This document shows, piece by piece, positions 20,957-31,109 of a stretch of 64,000 nt of DNA (positions within the stretch are counted from its first letter, which is position 1; each line of letters starts with the position of its first letter). The position numbers were made by a program, and so were the translations under genes. The stretch covers positions 376,384 to 440,383 of the forward strand of contig JAHNZQ020000079.1 in assembly GCA_019155205.2 (NCBI GenBank), given 5' to 3'. The stretch comes from Gracilaria vermiculophylla. Its lineage: Eukaryota > Rhodophyta > Florideophyceae > Gracilariales > Gracilariaceae. The notes beneath the pieces are model-generated. The model was not told the DNA's origin. It saw only the letters and a list, made by a program, of their open reading frames with translations, and searched no databases.

Positions 20957-23362
20957 TCAAGCTTTTCGAGCAACAATTGGCGTCCGTGGGACAATTGTAT
21001 GGGACACCTCATTCGTGGCCGGTGCATCGGTGGACATCGGTATTCGGAAAATGTCAGCTTCAGTGCGGCAGGTGCCATCATTATCTGTGCAATAGTATGT
21101 TACTGTTTCAACCTCGATAACATTCGAAGGCGTCAAGCGACCCGAGGAGTCGGATAAGTTGACTGCAAAAGAACCGTAATTGCCCTTTTGATTCACTATA
21201 CCACTGTTAAGTACTATAATTCCATCAGCGGAACCACTCTCGGTTTGCTCTTTCCTGATATTGACCTGGTACCTGCTTATGGTGCCGGGCGTAAAGTGCG
21301 CTTTGTCGGGAAGCTCAATGGCAAAAATGATGGTGGACCTAGGCGTCGCCGGGTTGCAAGCAATTTGAACCGCCCTTCTTCGATACGGAATCAGAAGCTT
21401 GTCCTTGTCCTGTGCGCTCGGCTGGGGAACCGCCGTTGCGAACGACAACGTGGAGACGGTCTTGCTCTCGATATCAACTATTCGAACTGCAAAATTGTTC
21501 GTATCGGAAACATATAGCTTCTCACCGTTAGGGGAAATGGCGAGGCCCGCAGGTTCCCAAAACATGGCCTCCTTGCCGACGCCGTCGCGCATCCCAGGCG
21601 AGCCATTACCGCACAAAACCCTGACGAAACCTGTGGCGTCGATTGCTTTGATGCGATGGTTGTATGAATCGGCAACGTAGATCAAATCGCGATGCTCGTC
21701 GTAACAGACGGCCAGAGGATGTTGAAATCTTGCATTTGCGCCACGTCCGTCTTTGTCGCCGAATGCGAACAAGTTCTCGGGAATGAGACCGTCACCGCCT
21801 GCAATCGTCTTGGTCGGGTGTTGCTGATCCTGTATTTCAATGGCGCGAACCGAGCTTGACTCGCTGTCCGCCACGAACATAAAGCCTCTCGGCGATGCGC
21901 TGAGATGACTCGGTTGAGCCCAGGCAGCAAGTCTGCCGTTCGAGGAGTTTTTCTCCAGTTCTCGACCGGTGCCGGAGTACACCTTCCACGCGCTTGTGAC
22001 GGGCCGGTTCTTGTTTGGCGGCAACTCCAAGCTCCATATCTGGTGAGTGCCCGCCATAGCTACAAACAGGGAATCGCCCACGACTTCAACATCCCAAGGC
22101 GAGGACAGGGGCTGCAGCTTGCCAACGTTGCCCGCAGAGTAGTCGAAGCCCTGTTCGCCATTGCCGCCAATCGTAGTGACAGTACCAGAACGGAGGTTAA
22201 CGGCACGCACGGCGTGGGACTCGGTGTCGGCCACGTACAGGATGCCAGCGGCCTCAGCCAAGCCCTGCGGTGAATGGAACGCAGCTTTGGCCGGGTCGTC
22301 CGAGTCGATGAGGGCCGGTTCGCCGCTTCCAAACACTCGTACGACTCGGCGGGACGGAAGGTCTACTTCAAGCACGCGATTGTTGCCCGAGTCTGACACG
22401 TAGAGACGGGTGCCGGCGGTAGACAGGGCGAGTTTTCCCGGGTATCGCAGAGGCGACGCAGCCGGGTGGTGCAGCAGCGCGGTGCGGGTCGGGGCTGCGG
22501 GAAGCGGGCGGTGGTCGATTTCAGGGGCGTAGTATTCCAGGGCGGCGGATATGATGTCGTCGATGTCGTGCTCCTGGCGCTCGCCGGTCCACACAGCCAG
22601 GACGTTTGCGCGCGGCCCGAGCAGGACCAGAGTGGGCCACGAGGAGACGCCGAGGGCGTTCCACAGCGTCATGCGTTCGTCGTTGACGACGGGGTGGCGC
22701 ACGTCGTACCTTTCGACGGCGGCGGCGACGTTGGCCGAGTCGCGCTCGGCGGAGAACTTTGCCGAGTGTACGCCGACGACAACGACACCGCCGCTGCCGT
22801 CGGCGCCGTACGCGTCCTCCAGGCGGCGCAGCTTGGGCAGCACGTGCTGGCAGTTGACGCAGCAGTACGTGAAGAAGTCGCACAGCACGAGCTTCCCGCG
22901 CAGCTCGCGCCCCAGGCTGAGCGGGCGGCTATTGAGCCAGTCGGCGCCGCGCGGGAAGTCCGGGCAGCGCAGCGGCGGCAGCGCGTCCACGCGCTGCACG
23001 TATTGCAGCGCGGGCCGGGCGGCGGCGGTGCGCGCGCGCGCCGGCGCCGCGCCCAGCAGCGCGCGCGGCGACGTGAGGCGCAGCTGCGCGCGCAGGCGCA
23101 CCAGCACGGCCAGCGAGGCCGCGCCCGCCGCGCCGCTCGCCAGCTGCAGCGCGCGCCGCCGGCTCAGGCGCGGAGCGCGCGCGCCGCTGCCTCCGCCGCC
23201 GCCGCCGCCGCCGTCGCCGCCGCCGCCGCCATCGCCGTCGCCGTCGCCGTCACTGCGGCGCCGCTCCTTGCAGACGCGCACGGGGGCGCGCGCGCGCGCG
23301 GCGCGGCGGCGTGGCGTTCGCGCGGGGAGCGGCACGGGCGGCACGAAGGCGCTCGTGCTCAT
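20957..23362 (-). CDS. Thioredoxin-like/NHL-repeat protein (SOQ1/NHLRC2-like), probably plastid lumen-targeted
   Basis: A single-exon frame of 801 residues from the first ATG, 23362-23360; the frame extends upstream to 23452 without an ATG. Residues 1-~40 (MSTSAFVPPVPLPARTPRRR) are Arg/Ser/Ala-rich with a Phe near the start, as in red-algal plastid transit peptides. A Gly/Asp low-complexity stretch follows, then SRRRALQLASGAAGAASLAVL (~67-87), a twin-arginine-type thylakoid signal. The thioredoxin-like domain has the family CCxNC site (YCCVNC, ~166-171) and WPTLVLLGP. Then come NHL beta-propeller repeats (LYVSDSGNNRVLEV, LYVADTESHAVRAV, LIYVADSYNHRIKAI, LYVSDTNNFAVRIV) and a C-terminal beta domain. 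Plant SOQ1 limits sustained non-photochemical quenching in the thylakoid lumen; animal NHLRC2 lacks the plastid leader. Localisation is inferred from the leader only. Confidence 0.9.
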   Translation of the reverse strand: MSTSAFVPPVPLPARTPRRRAARARAPVRVCKERRRSDGDGDGDGGGGGDGGGGGGGGSGARAPRLSRRRALQLASGAAGAASLAVLVRLRAQLRLTSPRALLGAAPARARTAAARPALQYVQRVDALPPLRCPDFPRGADWLNSRPLSLGRELRGKLVLCDFFTYCCVNCQHVLPKLRRLEDAYGADGSGGVVVVGVHSAKFSAERDSANVAAAVERYDVRHPVVNDERMTLWNALGVSSWPTLVLLGPRANVLAVWTGERQEHDIDDIISAALEYYAPEIDHRPLPAAPTRTALLHHPAASPLRYPGKLALSTAGTRLYVSDSGNNRVLEVDLPSRRVVRVFGSGEPALIDSDDPAKAAFHSPQGLAEAAGILYVADTESHAVRAVNLRSGTVTTIGGNGEQGFDYSAGNVGKLQPLSSPWDVEVVGDSLFVAMAGTHQIWSLELPPNKNRPVTSAWKVYSGTGRELEKNSSNGRLAAWAQPSHLSASPRGFMFVADSESSSVRAIEIQDQQHPTKTIAGGDGLIPENLFAFGDKDGRGANARFQHPLAVCYDEHRDLIYVADSYNHRIKAIDATGFVRVLCGNGSPGMRDGVGKEAMFWEPAGLAISPNGEKLYVSDTNNFAVRIVDIESKTVSTLSFATAVPQPSAQDKDKLLIPYRRRAVQIACNPATPRSTIIFAIELPDKAHFTPGTISRYQVNIRKEQTESGSADGIIVLNSGIVNQKGNYGSFAVNLSDSSGRLTPSNVIEVETVTYYCTDNDGTCRTEADIFRIPMSTDAPATNEVSHTIVPRTPIVARKA

Positions 23363-24536
23363 CTCACGTTCGGGAGATAGTGCGGCGCAGGCGTTTCGCC
23401 GCTCGACGTAGGCACGACGCCCAGATGGATGCGATATCTGCCCCGAGCTCACCGAACACGACGTCTTCGACGTACGTCGCTAGCCAATTAGATCACTTGA
23501 CTCATCATCTGACACCCATACAGATATATTAGACCCCTCCCATGGAGAAGCTTCTGTAAAGCATAACACGTGTTGTAATTGTTGGGTTGCCCTACAGATT
23601 GCCCGCCGAGAACACCTCTCAAAATGAAGCGTAAATGCATTAGGCGGTAATTCTGAGAAATTTCCAGGCAGAGGCCTGACACCCTTCAAAACCCCATATC
23701 GGACTTACGAGCAACGATGATTGTTGAGACAAAGTATCCCATCTTTAACCTAAAACTTGAAACACAGTTATTTGTGAGTTTAATAACTAAATTAAAAAGG
23801 TACCTACTATCGTGGTCAAATAAAACTTGATTTTTATGTGCTACCATCTTTGGTGGAAGGTCACAACTGCAGTGCAAAAAGAAAAGACCACACCCGAAGT
23901 ACAGCTTGTGGTCAAAATGGATCCCTTTTTTATCCAGCAACTGCGCAGCCTATTACAAAAAAAAACCCAACACTGAAGCATATATATACTAAATACATTA
24001 TGGATAAAACCTCTCCGTAACTGGGCAAAAATAAAATTGCAAAACGCGTCTGTTCAAAATGATATGTTCATTTCAGCTAAACGTTTATTGTTTAGTCGTA
24101 AACGACCAATTATCTTCCCAAACAAGTTAACCTGTATATTTACGGTCTCCAAGCAATACTGAAGTCGTTTCTAAAACTACACCTTCTTCTTGATCTGGAC
24201 ATCAGGTAAGCAAATTTATGGATAGTAAAAGAAAAACATTGCAGCACTGCTTTTTGATGGCAGGAGCTGGAGTTATATTTCTGAACCATATGAAAGATCC
24301 ATGAAAAAAAGTCTTCAAGAGGCAATTGAGGTTAAAACAGGACGATTGGGGTTGAGGACTGTTGTTCAGGACAATGATGAACAACATTCCTTCTTTGTAG
24401 AGATCAGAGACTTATGTAAGCAAAACCTGTTCATATTCTCACGTAAACAGACACAAAATCTATTTTCAAACAGTACCACATTAACAATACAAATGAAAAT
24501 TTGAAGCAGTAGTTTGAATGTTCAAAGTCACTGATA
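23363..24536. other. Boundary spacer between gene-rich and transposon-rich parts
   Basis: GC content falls visibly after about 23.5 kb. The first ~150 bases should be the promoter of the SOQ1-like gene. No reading frame is convincing. A short stretch near 24042-24064 (GTCTGTTCAAAATGATATG) resembles the terminal repeat of the adjacent Tc1/mariner element and may be a relic of another copy. Confidence 0.4.
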
Positions 24537-25441
24537 CAGTCTGTTTCAAAATCATAACACATCGGTGTCCAAGTACAAAAATTGTGAATTTGGTACTGTA
24601 CAACTACAAGATCAAGATTAAAAATAAATTCAAGTCCAAAAACCGTTTCAAAATCATAACAACTTTGTGAAGTTTAAGTCTCTTTTGGCAACTCAGTAAC
24701 TAGTTTTTCCACCTTTTTGCTTAATTACGAAAATACAGCGTTTGGGCATCAAAGTGATGTAGGCATTAATTGTAAAAATAGATGTATTGTCCAAGCAATT
24801 ATTAAAACAGTTTTTCAAATCAAAAACTGCGCTAAAATGCCTTCCTTGGCCATAAACCGTTCTTGATAAGAACTATCATCCATTTTTGATGGGGTTCACG
24901 GCTGGGAAGCGTGCTGGCGAATCAATTACCGTAATAATTGCTTCTTGTAGCCAATCTGTCACTACTTTAGATTTGTACACCGGTTAGTTATCTCGCTGGA
25001 AAACCAAACTTCTTTCGTGTACACAATATCTATAAGCTGGTCTATAGTTACAAACAACTTTTTCATAGCATGTAAAATCTATATGTGTGTTAATAAATGC
25101 AATATCTGCTTTCCCATATTCTGATATGCCTGCCCGGACCATCATAGAACAGCCTCTAGAGTTTCAGGTCCGGAATTCAGAGCTTTTTTTTCTTTGATCA
25201 TGTCAATAAAATTTATAANNNNNNNNNNNNNNNNNNNNNNNNNNNNNNNNNNNNNNNNNNNNNNNNNNNNNNNNNNNNNNNNNNNNNNNNNNNNNNNNNN
25301 NNNNNNNNNNNNNNNNNNATGGATGTTGATGGTGTAGTGTTATGATTATGAAACGGTTTTTACTTATATGTTCTGCAAAAGGCGCACTACAGTACTACTT
25401 TGGCGCGTTTTTTAGGCGTGATATGATTTTGAAACGCACTG
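24537..25441 (-). mobile_element. Tc1/mariner-type DNA transposon, decayed, with assembly gap
   Basis: Outer inverted repeats CAGTCTGTTTCAAAATCATA at 24537 and its near-complement ending at 25441 are bounded by TA on both sides, the target duplication of this superfamily. A second inner pair of the same motif lies at about 24644-24660 and 25340-25362. The minus strand between them encodes broken transposase pieces: one resembling the LVFQRDN block (second catalytic Asp, ~25000), VVTDWLQE and SPARFPAVNPIKNGW (~24870-24960, equivalent to the SPDLNPIENLW block), and a C-terminal helix region ending MPKRC. The frame has several stops, and 100 N (25219-25318) interrupt it. Coding capacity is lost. 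Confidence 0.82.
25219..25318. other. Assembly gap, 100 N
   Basis: Exactly 100 N, the conventional filler for a gap of unknown length. It lies inside the Tc1/mariner element, so the true element length is unknown. Confidence 0.99.
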
Positions 25442-25692
25442 TATCCCCCCTCCACTGGTACGGGAGAAACTTGTAAGGCCTTTTGATTTGAATCGAAGGC
25501 CTCACTAATTAGAGACGGGCAGAAGAAATACGACAGATTTTTACAAGTTCGTGATTGACTGCATCCAAAAAATGATGATACCTAAGTTCAATTTCTTTCA
25601 CTTTTCTCATTCCAAATTCAGTCTGCTTTCATGAGAAAGTGCCAAGATTATCCTGAAATAACGGAATTGGAGACTGTGAGGGAAGTTCAATA

Positions 25693-26740
25693 TCAATAAA
25701 AATGTTCTACACCCAAGAGATATGCTTTAAAAACTCCGAAAGCGCGTGAAATATTTGCTTTAGTTGTAGATATGATCGTCGATTTTTGAGGCTTCGAACT
25801 CCTTTTTACAGAAGTATCGTCAATTATGATGAACTCATTCGCCCTAAAGCGAGGCTTTTCACGATCACGGTCCCGATCAGTATCTGACCATGAACAGACT
25901 GTCGTGGATACTTCGAGAGGAATAAGTAGCCTGTATGTTCGTGTCCCAATTACGTATCGCACCACTTTCTTCATACAAATGCAATGCTGCGGAAGAGGAT
26001 CATAAGCATATTTGCCGAACATGGAGGCAGCTGTAGATAAGTCAGGATGTGTCCAACTGGAAAGAAACAGTAGGGATCCTAAAACCTCTCTGTAGGGTAT
26101 ATTTGTTATAACAAAGCGTTTTTCATCAGTAGGAGTGACCTCTGAATCATAAACGCAGTGTGTCTGTGGAAAGGGTGTAGACATTGGAGTAGCTGAGGTT
26201 AATTGACAGGTTTGGATGATCTTATCAATAAGTGGACGTTGGTGGAGTATTATACTGTCTAAGGATTCTTCAATGGAGACTCGAAAGTTAAGATCGGTTA
26301 GGGCATGCAAGATCCAATTTGTCGTACTGTGAACAGAGTTGCCTTTGAAGCCATGATGTCAGGTTTGGAGGATCAAAGATGCTTAGATCATCTACTGAAG
26401 CGAAAACAACCACAGTTGTAGAATCTGTCCCATGTAGGATTATATAACGGGCGGGTTGAAGCACTTTGGACCCAGTGGAGGAAAGGTAGTTCTTGAGATT
26501 TTCGAATCACAGTCGTTGTGCTTCACGAGTTCGACACAGGAATTTGACAAGCTTCACGATGCGATCATTCGCTTCAGGAACATTCTTGAGTGTGGGCACT
26601 TTGATCCAAAATAGAAAACTGGCAGGCATAGTGGCGTGTAGAAACGCACCAGTCACGTCAAAATGCTCGCGGTCGTATTTCATGTTGGCGAAGGGAACCA
26701 TAATGATACGGAATATCTCAAATTTTAGCACTCAGGCATA
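25693..26740 (-). pseudogene. copia-1 reverse transcriptase / RNase H remnant
   Basis: The frame at 26507-26731 holds the copia RT block FDVTGAFLHATMP (third Asp-containing core motif region). The frame at 25693-26310 holds the connection/RNase H part with IPYREVLGSLLFLSSWTHPDLSTA and YVIGTRTYRLL. The stretch between them and the YVDD region are not in one frame. It is non-functional. Confidence 0.8.
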
Positions 26741-27193
26741 TAGGGTACCAAAGTCAGAGATGGATTGAAGGTTTCCTCGTGCGACTAACCTTTCTTTAAA
26801 GCGGAGTGACTTGCCATTGTGATCTCATATTAAGCAAAAAATGGAGATAGAGGTAATTGGTTGACCGTGATCGGGCGCTGCATCTTCATAAGTACCAAGA
26901 CTGTTGCTAGTATCGAATTTAGTGTGGACAGCATCCATCCAGTGGCTAGCCTCAGAAGAGGAGAGAACTTGACGTAGCGTAGGCTAATCAGATGTATTGA
27001 TAGGTTCTGGGAGAGTGCTATCTATGTTCGCCAGTTCTGTTTCGAAATCAGAACCATATTCTCCCAAGTTTTACTCGTAGGTAGACGCCTTTGAAGGATG
27101 GTGGGTAAGTCTAGTACTACTTTTTCTCGATAGTGAAAATGATCTGGTGAGATAGTTGTTTGCTTGACTGGATTGAGACGCTGTTAATATATG

Positions 27194-27740
27194 TGTGGTA
27201 CAGTCAGTTCTTCTTTTCCGGTGGTAGTGCACGACGTCCGCTAGGAGATTTTGATGACTCCAAAGGCGCAAGTTCCTAAACGTGGTCTCCTGTAATCACT
27301 ATCGCGAGCTGGGGGAATCCTGAAAGAGGATCCACAAACACCAAGCGGAGAGGGAGGTTCATTGGGCGGACAATGCTCCTACAGGCGCTGCTTCGAGGCG
27401 ACCTGGGAATCTGTGGCTAAGAATGTTTAAGGATGTTCGACGAGAGTCTCCAACCGGAAAAAGAGATGAAGACTCAAGGGAACTTGTACTTCCCCAGAGG
27501 TGGATATCGACCCGCATATTATGTATCAAGCTTGGGGCCCGCCTCGGCAGGTCTCAATACTGCAGTAATTCCCCGCACAAATTTACTTAAATAAAAATTG
27601 TACCGTCCCTCAAGTATGCTGTAGCGTACGTGGGCCGAGTTATGCCCCAAGAGGCTCAGTTAACAAAATACGAGCCCCCCTTAGGAATATCACGCCATAA
27701 AATCGCTCCACAATATTTCCTTAGGATCTACTGTACTCCA
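27194..27740 (-). repeat. Solo LTR of the gypsy-1 family, inserted in copia-1
   Basis: The reverse complement of this 547-bp stretch aligns over its whole length with the 5' LTR (30402-30954) and 3' LTR (40316-40870) of the gypsy element, including the shared blocks GACCTGCCGAGGCGGG, CTCGTATTTT and TGTCCGCC, and the end GTACCACA. No gypsy internal sequence adjoins it, so it is a solo LTR left by recombination. Flanking 5-mers (ATATG/ACATC) only weakly match as a target duplication. Confidence 0.88.
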
Positions 27741-27967
27741 ACATCACTAGAGCCAGAGCCTGTAAAGAGGTCGTCGTCATCTCCATCACTGGAGCCGTTC
27801 ACATTTATAGGGATACAAGACGTATAGCCGGGAGTGGTCGGGCTAGGAACCGAAATTGCGCTGCTAATTACCAGGAGACCTGGGAACTCATTTTCAATAA
27901 AGCGAACGTGCATCGTCACAATTGTGCCGATTCTGATGAGAATGTTTTACATACCACCGCGGATGTG

Positions 27968-28696
27968 CTAAAGATTGATTCCTTCCATAAGTCGAGGTTC
28001 CATTTTCTTTCTAATAATGGGACTTTCTTCAGCAAGGAAGTGACATCCGAAAGTGCATAAGTGGTTCACATCACGAGGAAGGTCGTCCACTAGTTGAGTG
28101 AAATGAATGCCATTTGTTGTACGATGATAGTTGCCGTTTTTGCAAAACATAATGTCGCGAAGAGCATCTGTCTAGTAGGTTTTAGCACGATGAGCTCGGT
28201 CCAAACAAGCATGGAGAGGTCCCGTTAGAACTGCAATTTTCTTCTCGGCCAGGTCATTTGAGTAAGGTGTATATGTTGCAGTTTTGGTCAATTCGATACC
28301 AAGGCGTTTCAGCTTCTTGTGTGCTTTAAAGACCTTTGATCCTCTATCCAAGTGAATGGAATAAACTCTGTGGTTCGCCTGACGTTCGAACCAGTTCACA
28401 TATTCGCGGATGATATCAGATGCATTCCTTTAGCGAAGGAGTGGGGCAGCAAAAAGAAAGCTCATCGAAGATGACCATGTAGTAGACGAGACGAAGTTCG
28501 GACTCATTCCCGACGGATGTGATATTTCTGTGCACATGACCGGGCCAAAATGCAGACGTAAGAGAACCCCGAAAGCTACGACGAAATTTTTCTCTGGTGC
28601 AAGGGATACAATCCGTACATTGCGGACGTGACACACAGCTGGAAGTTCGTTCTGTAGGAATTTATTGACATCAATCCTGGATGCAGGGTGTCCCAA
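27968..28696 (-). pseudogene. copia-1 integrase remnant
   Basis: Three frames cover it in order. 28430-28696 begins with MGHPASRID, the pre-integrase zinc region. 28172-28399 carries GIELTKTATYTPYSNDLAEK, equivalent to the integrase catalytic Glu block with E in LAEKK. 27968-28150 carries the downstream part. Frameshifts separate them. Confidence 0.75.
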
Positions 28697-29206
28697 ACGA
28701 TCATGTCACAAAGATATTTGCTGATTGGTAGCATTAACTTCAATTATGTGTTCATACGGTTCGCAGTCTTTCAAGGATGCTGTGTGTGACTCATTGCTTT
28801 CAGTGAAGATATCTGGAACTCGTGCCATCATGGCAGCCGCATAGTGGAAAATATCGGTTTTGATAGGTGTGGAGATAGAAGAGCTATCCCCTGGAATGTA
28901 GTACAGTCCGTCAACATTTCGCTAAGCACTTCAGATGATGCTAAGCTTCTCGGTGAGATCGATGATGTGTGCTACTTCCGCCAAGAAGAGAACAGCAAAT
29001 TGCTTTGCAACTAATGCCGAGATAAAGAAAAGGTTCATTGCTTTTTCTGGTGAAACTAGTGAGGTACTAGGGGTAACGATAGTCTACCTTCCACCATGGG
29101 TCCAATTAACGTGCTTAACACGTCTCTCAGTGGCAGTGATCTCTAAGTTATCACCACGTGCAATTGTTGCATTACATTCGCGGGAATGTGATGAATGTCG
29201 CGAGGA

Positions 29207-29772
29207 CTAATTCAAATGAACTATTGATCCATAGTCGAGCATCAAAAAGTGTTCATCTCCAGTACGGGTGGCCACTGATCGATGTTGAAAATCAGCAGCA
29301 CGGTCATTGGTCTGGCTTGGCTTCGATTGAGTATATTTGTCATTAGAATCGTTCATATTTCTTGTGTTTTCATTACCTATCTCTTTTCTCCGTTCTTCAG
29401 AAATTCGGAGTTTGTTCTTCGAATTGAGAGGGTTGAGGTATAACATCTTTTGTTCGTGTGATTGTCCTTCCCACAGATGCCATATTTTGATCTTGTGGCT
29501 CAAGCTCTTTCCGATTTGTATAATTTTAGGGTTCTAGCTTCATCAAGGAGCATAGCAGATACACCTTTCCACGTAGTGTTATCCGCAGAAAGTATTTTGA
29601 TTGCTTCATATACAAGGTCTAGTTCCACTACAGTGATAAAGAGGACCGAGAGAGCAATAGGAAGTTCATTTATAAACGTTGTTCCCATTGCAGCAATTGG
29701 TTCTATAACGCCAGCCATTTTGTCGATATGGCGTCCCATATTCTGTTTGATATCAGAATATCTTTCATCCAT
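29207..29772 (-). pseudogene. copia-1 gag and protease remnant
   Basis: The gag core is seen in 29500-29772 (ends DEARTLKLYKS). Around 29455-29500 a zinc knuckle reads YGICGKDNHTNKRC, in which the first cysteine is replaced by Tyr. The protease region with MLDYGSIVHL (normally LDSGAT/S) lies at about 29207-29245. These substitutions show the copy is dead. Confidence 0.7.
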
Positions 29773-29990
29773 TGATACAACTCCGAGAGACGTTCATCTT
29801 GGCCTGAATTGTAAATTTCAGGTAGCGCATACCCTCTGTCTTCGGCGATTTCTCCCGCAGATGTAAGAATGCAGCATCCACAACTAAAGACGTCTTGTTG
29901 TTTTTCGAACGAAAGAACTTCCAGAATGCAGTTTTTTTTTTTTTCACAACCAAGTTGGTTTTTTTAGATGCAAAGCGCAAAACGCAAAGA

Positions 29991-30401
29991 ATTCTTTTAA
30001 CAGTTCGAGAATTTTCGCTGGGCACTCGCATTGCAGACTGTCCCCAAAGTTTACTTAGATATCTGCTCAGCCTCTCGCTTTACTTCCTGAAAACCTATTC
30101 CCTATCAATAAGCCCCAGTGACTCCCATCGAGATTTATGGGTAGTAGAATTGTGTGTACTTTAAAATGATACTCTCAAAAATTGTCCACCACACAATGGG
30201 CAAGCTTGTTCAAAAACTGTTTCTTCCCGTTGGTAGATCTTTTCAGTTGACATGCAAATACTAATAACGCTGCCTCGGTGTCGCATGAGCAGAAATAAAC
30301 ATCGAATTTTGGATCCATATCCATGAGAGCGTGAAGTGATTAACGATGAGCACATCTCGGCCCCTTCTTTGGAATTGTGAACAAAAGATACCAGTTGTCA
30401 G
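29991..30401. other. Spacer between copia-1 and gypsy-1
   Basis: About 400 bases with no recognisable coding sequence. It may include the lost 5' LTR and leader of copia-1, but I see no repeat partner for it. Confidence 0.4.
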
Positions 30402-30954
30402 TGTAGTACAGTGGTTTCTAAGGAAAAATGGGGGTGTGGCATTCTGGCGTAGTATTCCTAAGGAGGGCTCGTATTTTAAAAACTGAGCCACGTGGTGCAT
30501 AATTCTGCCCGCGTGCACTACAGTATCCTCAAGGGACGGTAGAATTTATACTCATTATAGTTACTTTATGCAGGTAATTACTACAGTAGGGAGACCTGCC
30601 GAGGCGGGCTCCCGGCTAGATACTTAATCTGCCAGTCGAGCTCCATCTCTGCGGAAGTAAACGAGGCACCCTTGAGTCTTCACCTACTTCTCCGGTTGGA
30701 CGCTTTCGTTCATCATCCTCAGGTTTCTAAGCCACCGATCCCCAGGTCGCATCATAGCAGCTTCTGTAGGAACATTGTCCGCCCAGTGAACCTCTCCCTC
30801 CGCTCGGTGTTTGCGGATCCCCTTTATGAATTCCCCCGGCTCGCGACAGCGGATACTGGAGACCACCTTCAGGAACACGCACCTTTGGAGTCAATAAAAA
30901 CTTCTAACGGACGTTGTGCTTTACTACCTCGAAAGAAGCACTGACAGTACCACA
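30402..30954 (+). repeat. 5' LTR of gypsy-1
   Basis: 553 bp, TG...CA ends, aligned throughout with 40316-40870 and with the inverted solo LTR at 27194-27740. It contains the AATAAAA-like sequence near 30893, a possible polyadenylation signal. Confidence 0.9.
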
Positions 30955-31109
30955 ACTGGTCTCCCGACTTAGAAGGTCCGTTTCCTAAAGGACTCGCAAA
31001 AGTCACAGCAGAACCGTGCTTCTAGTTTGCAACGATCGGACCACAGCAGTGGAGTCCTTCCTTGAGGTGATTCGGAAGTGGAAGAAAATCACCCCCGACC
31101 TACTCATCT

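Larger units (their letters stand above)
25690..29990 (-). mobile_element. Ty1/copia retrotransposon relic (copia-1), interrupted by a solo LTR
   Basis: Reading the minus strand from right to left gives the copia order gag, protease, integrase, reverse transcriptase/RNase H in fragments broken by many stops and shifts. A solo LTR of the gypsy family (27194-27740) is inserted between integrase and reverse transcriptase. I could not find its own LTRs, so both outer limits are approximate. This is the most decayed of the two copia copies. Confidence 0.8.
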
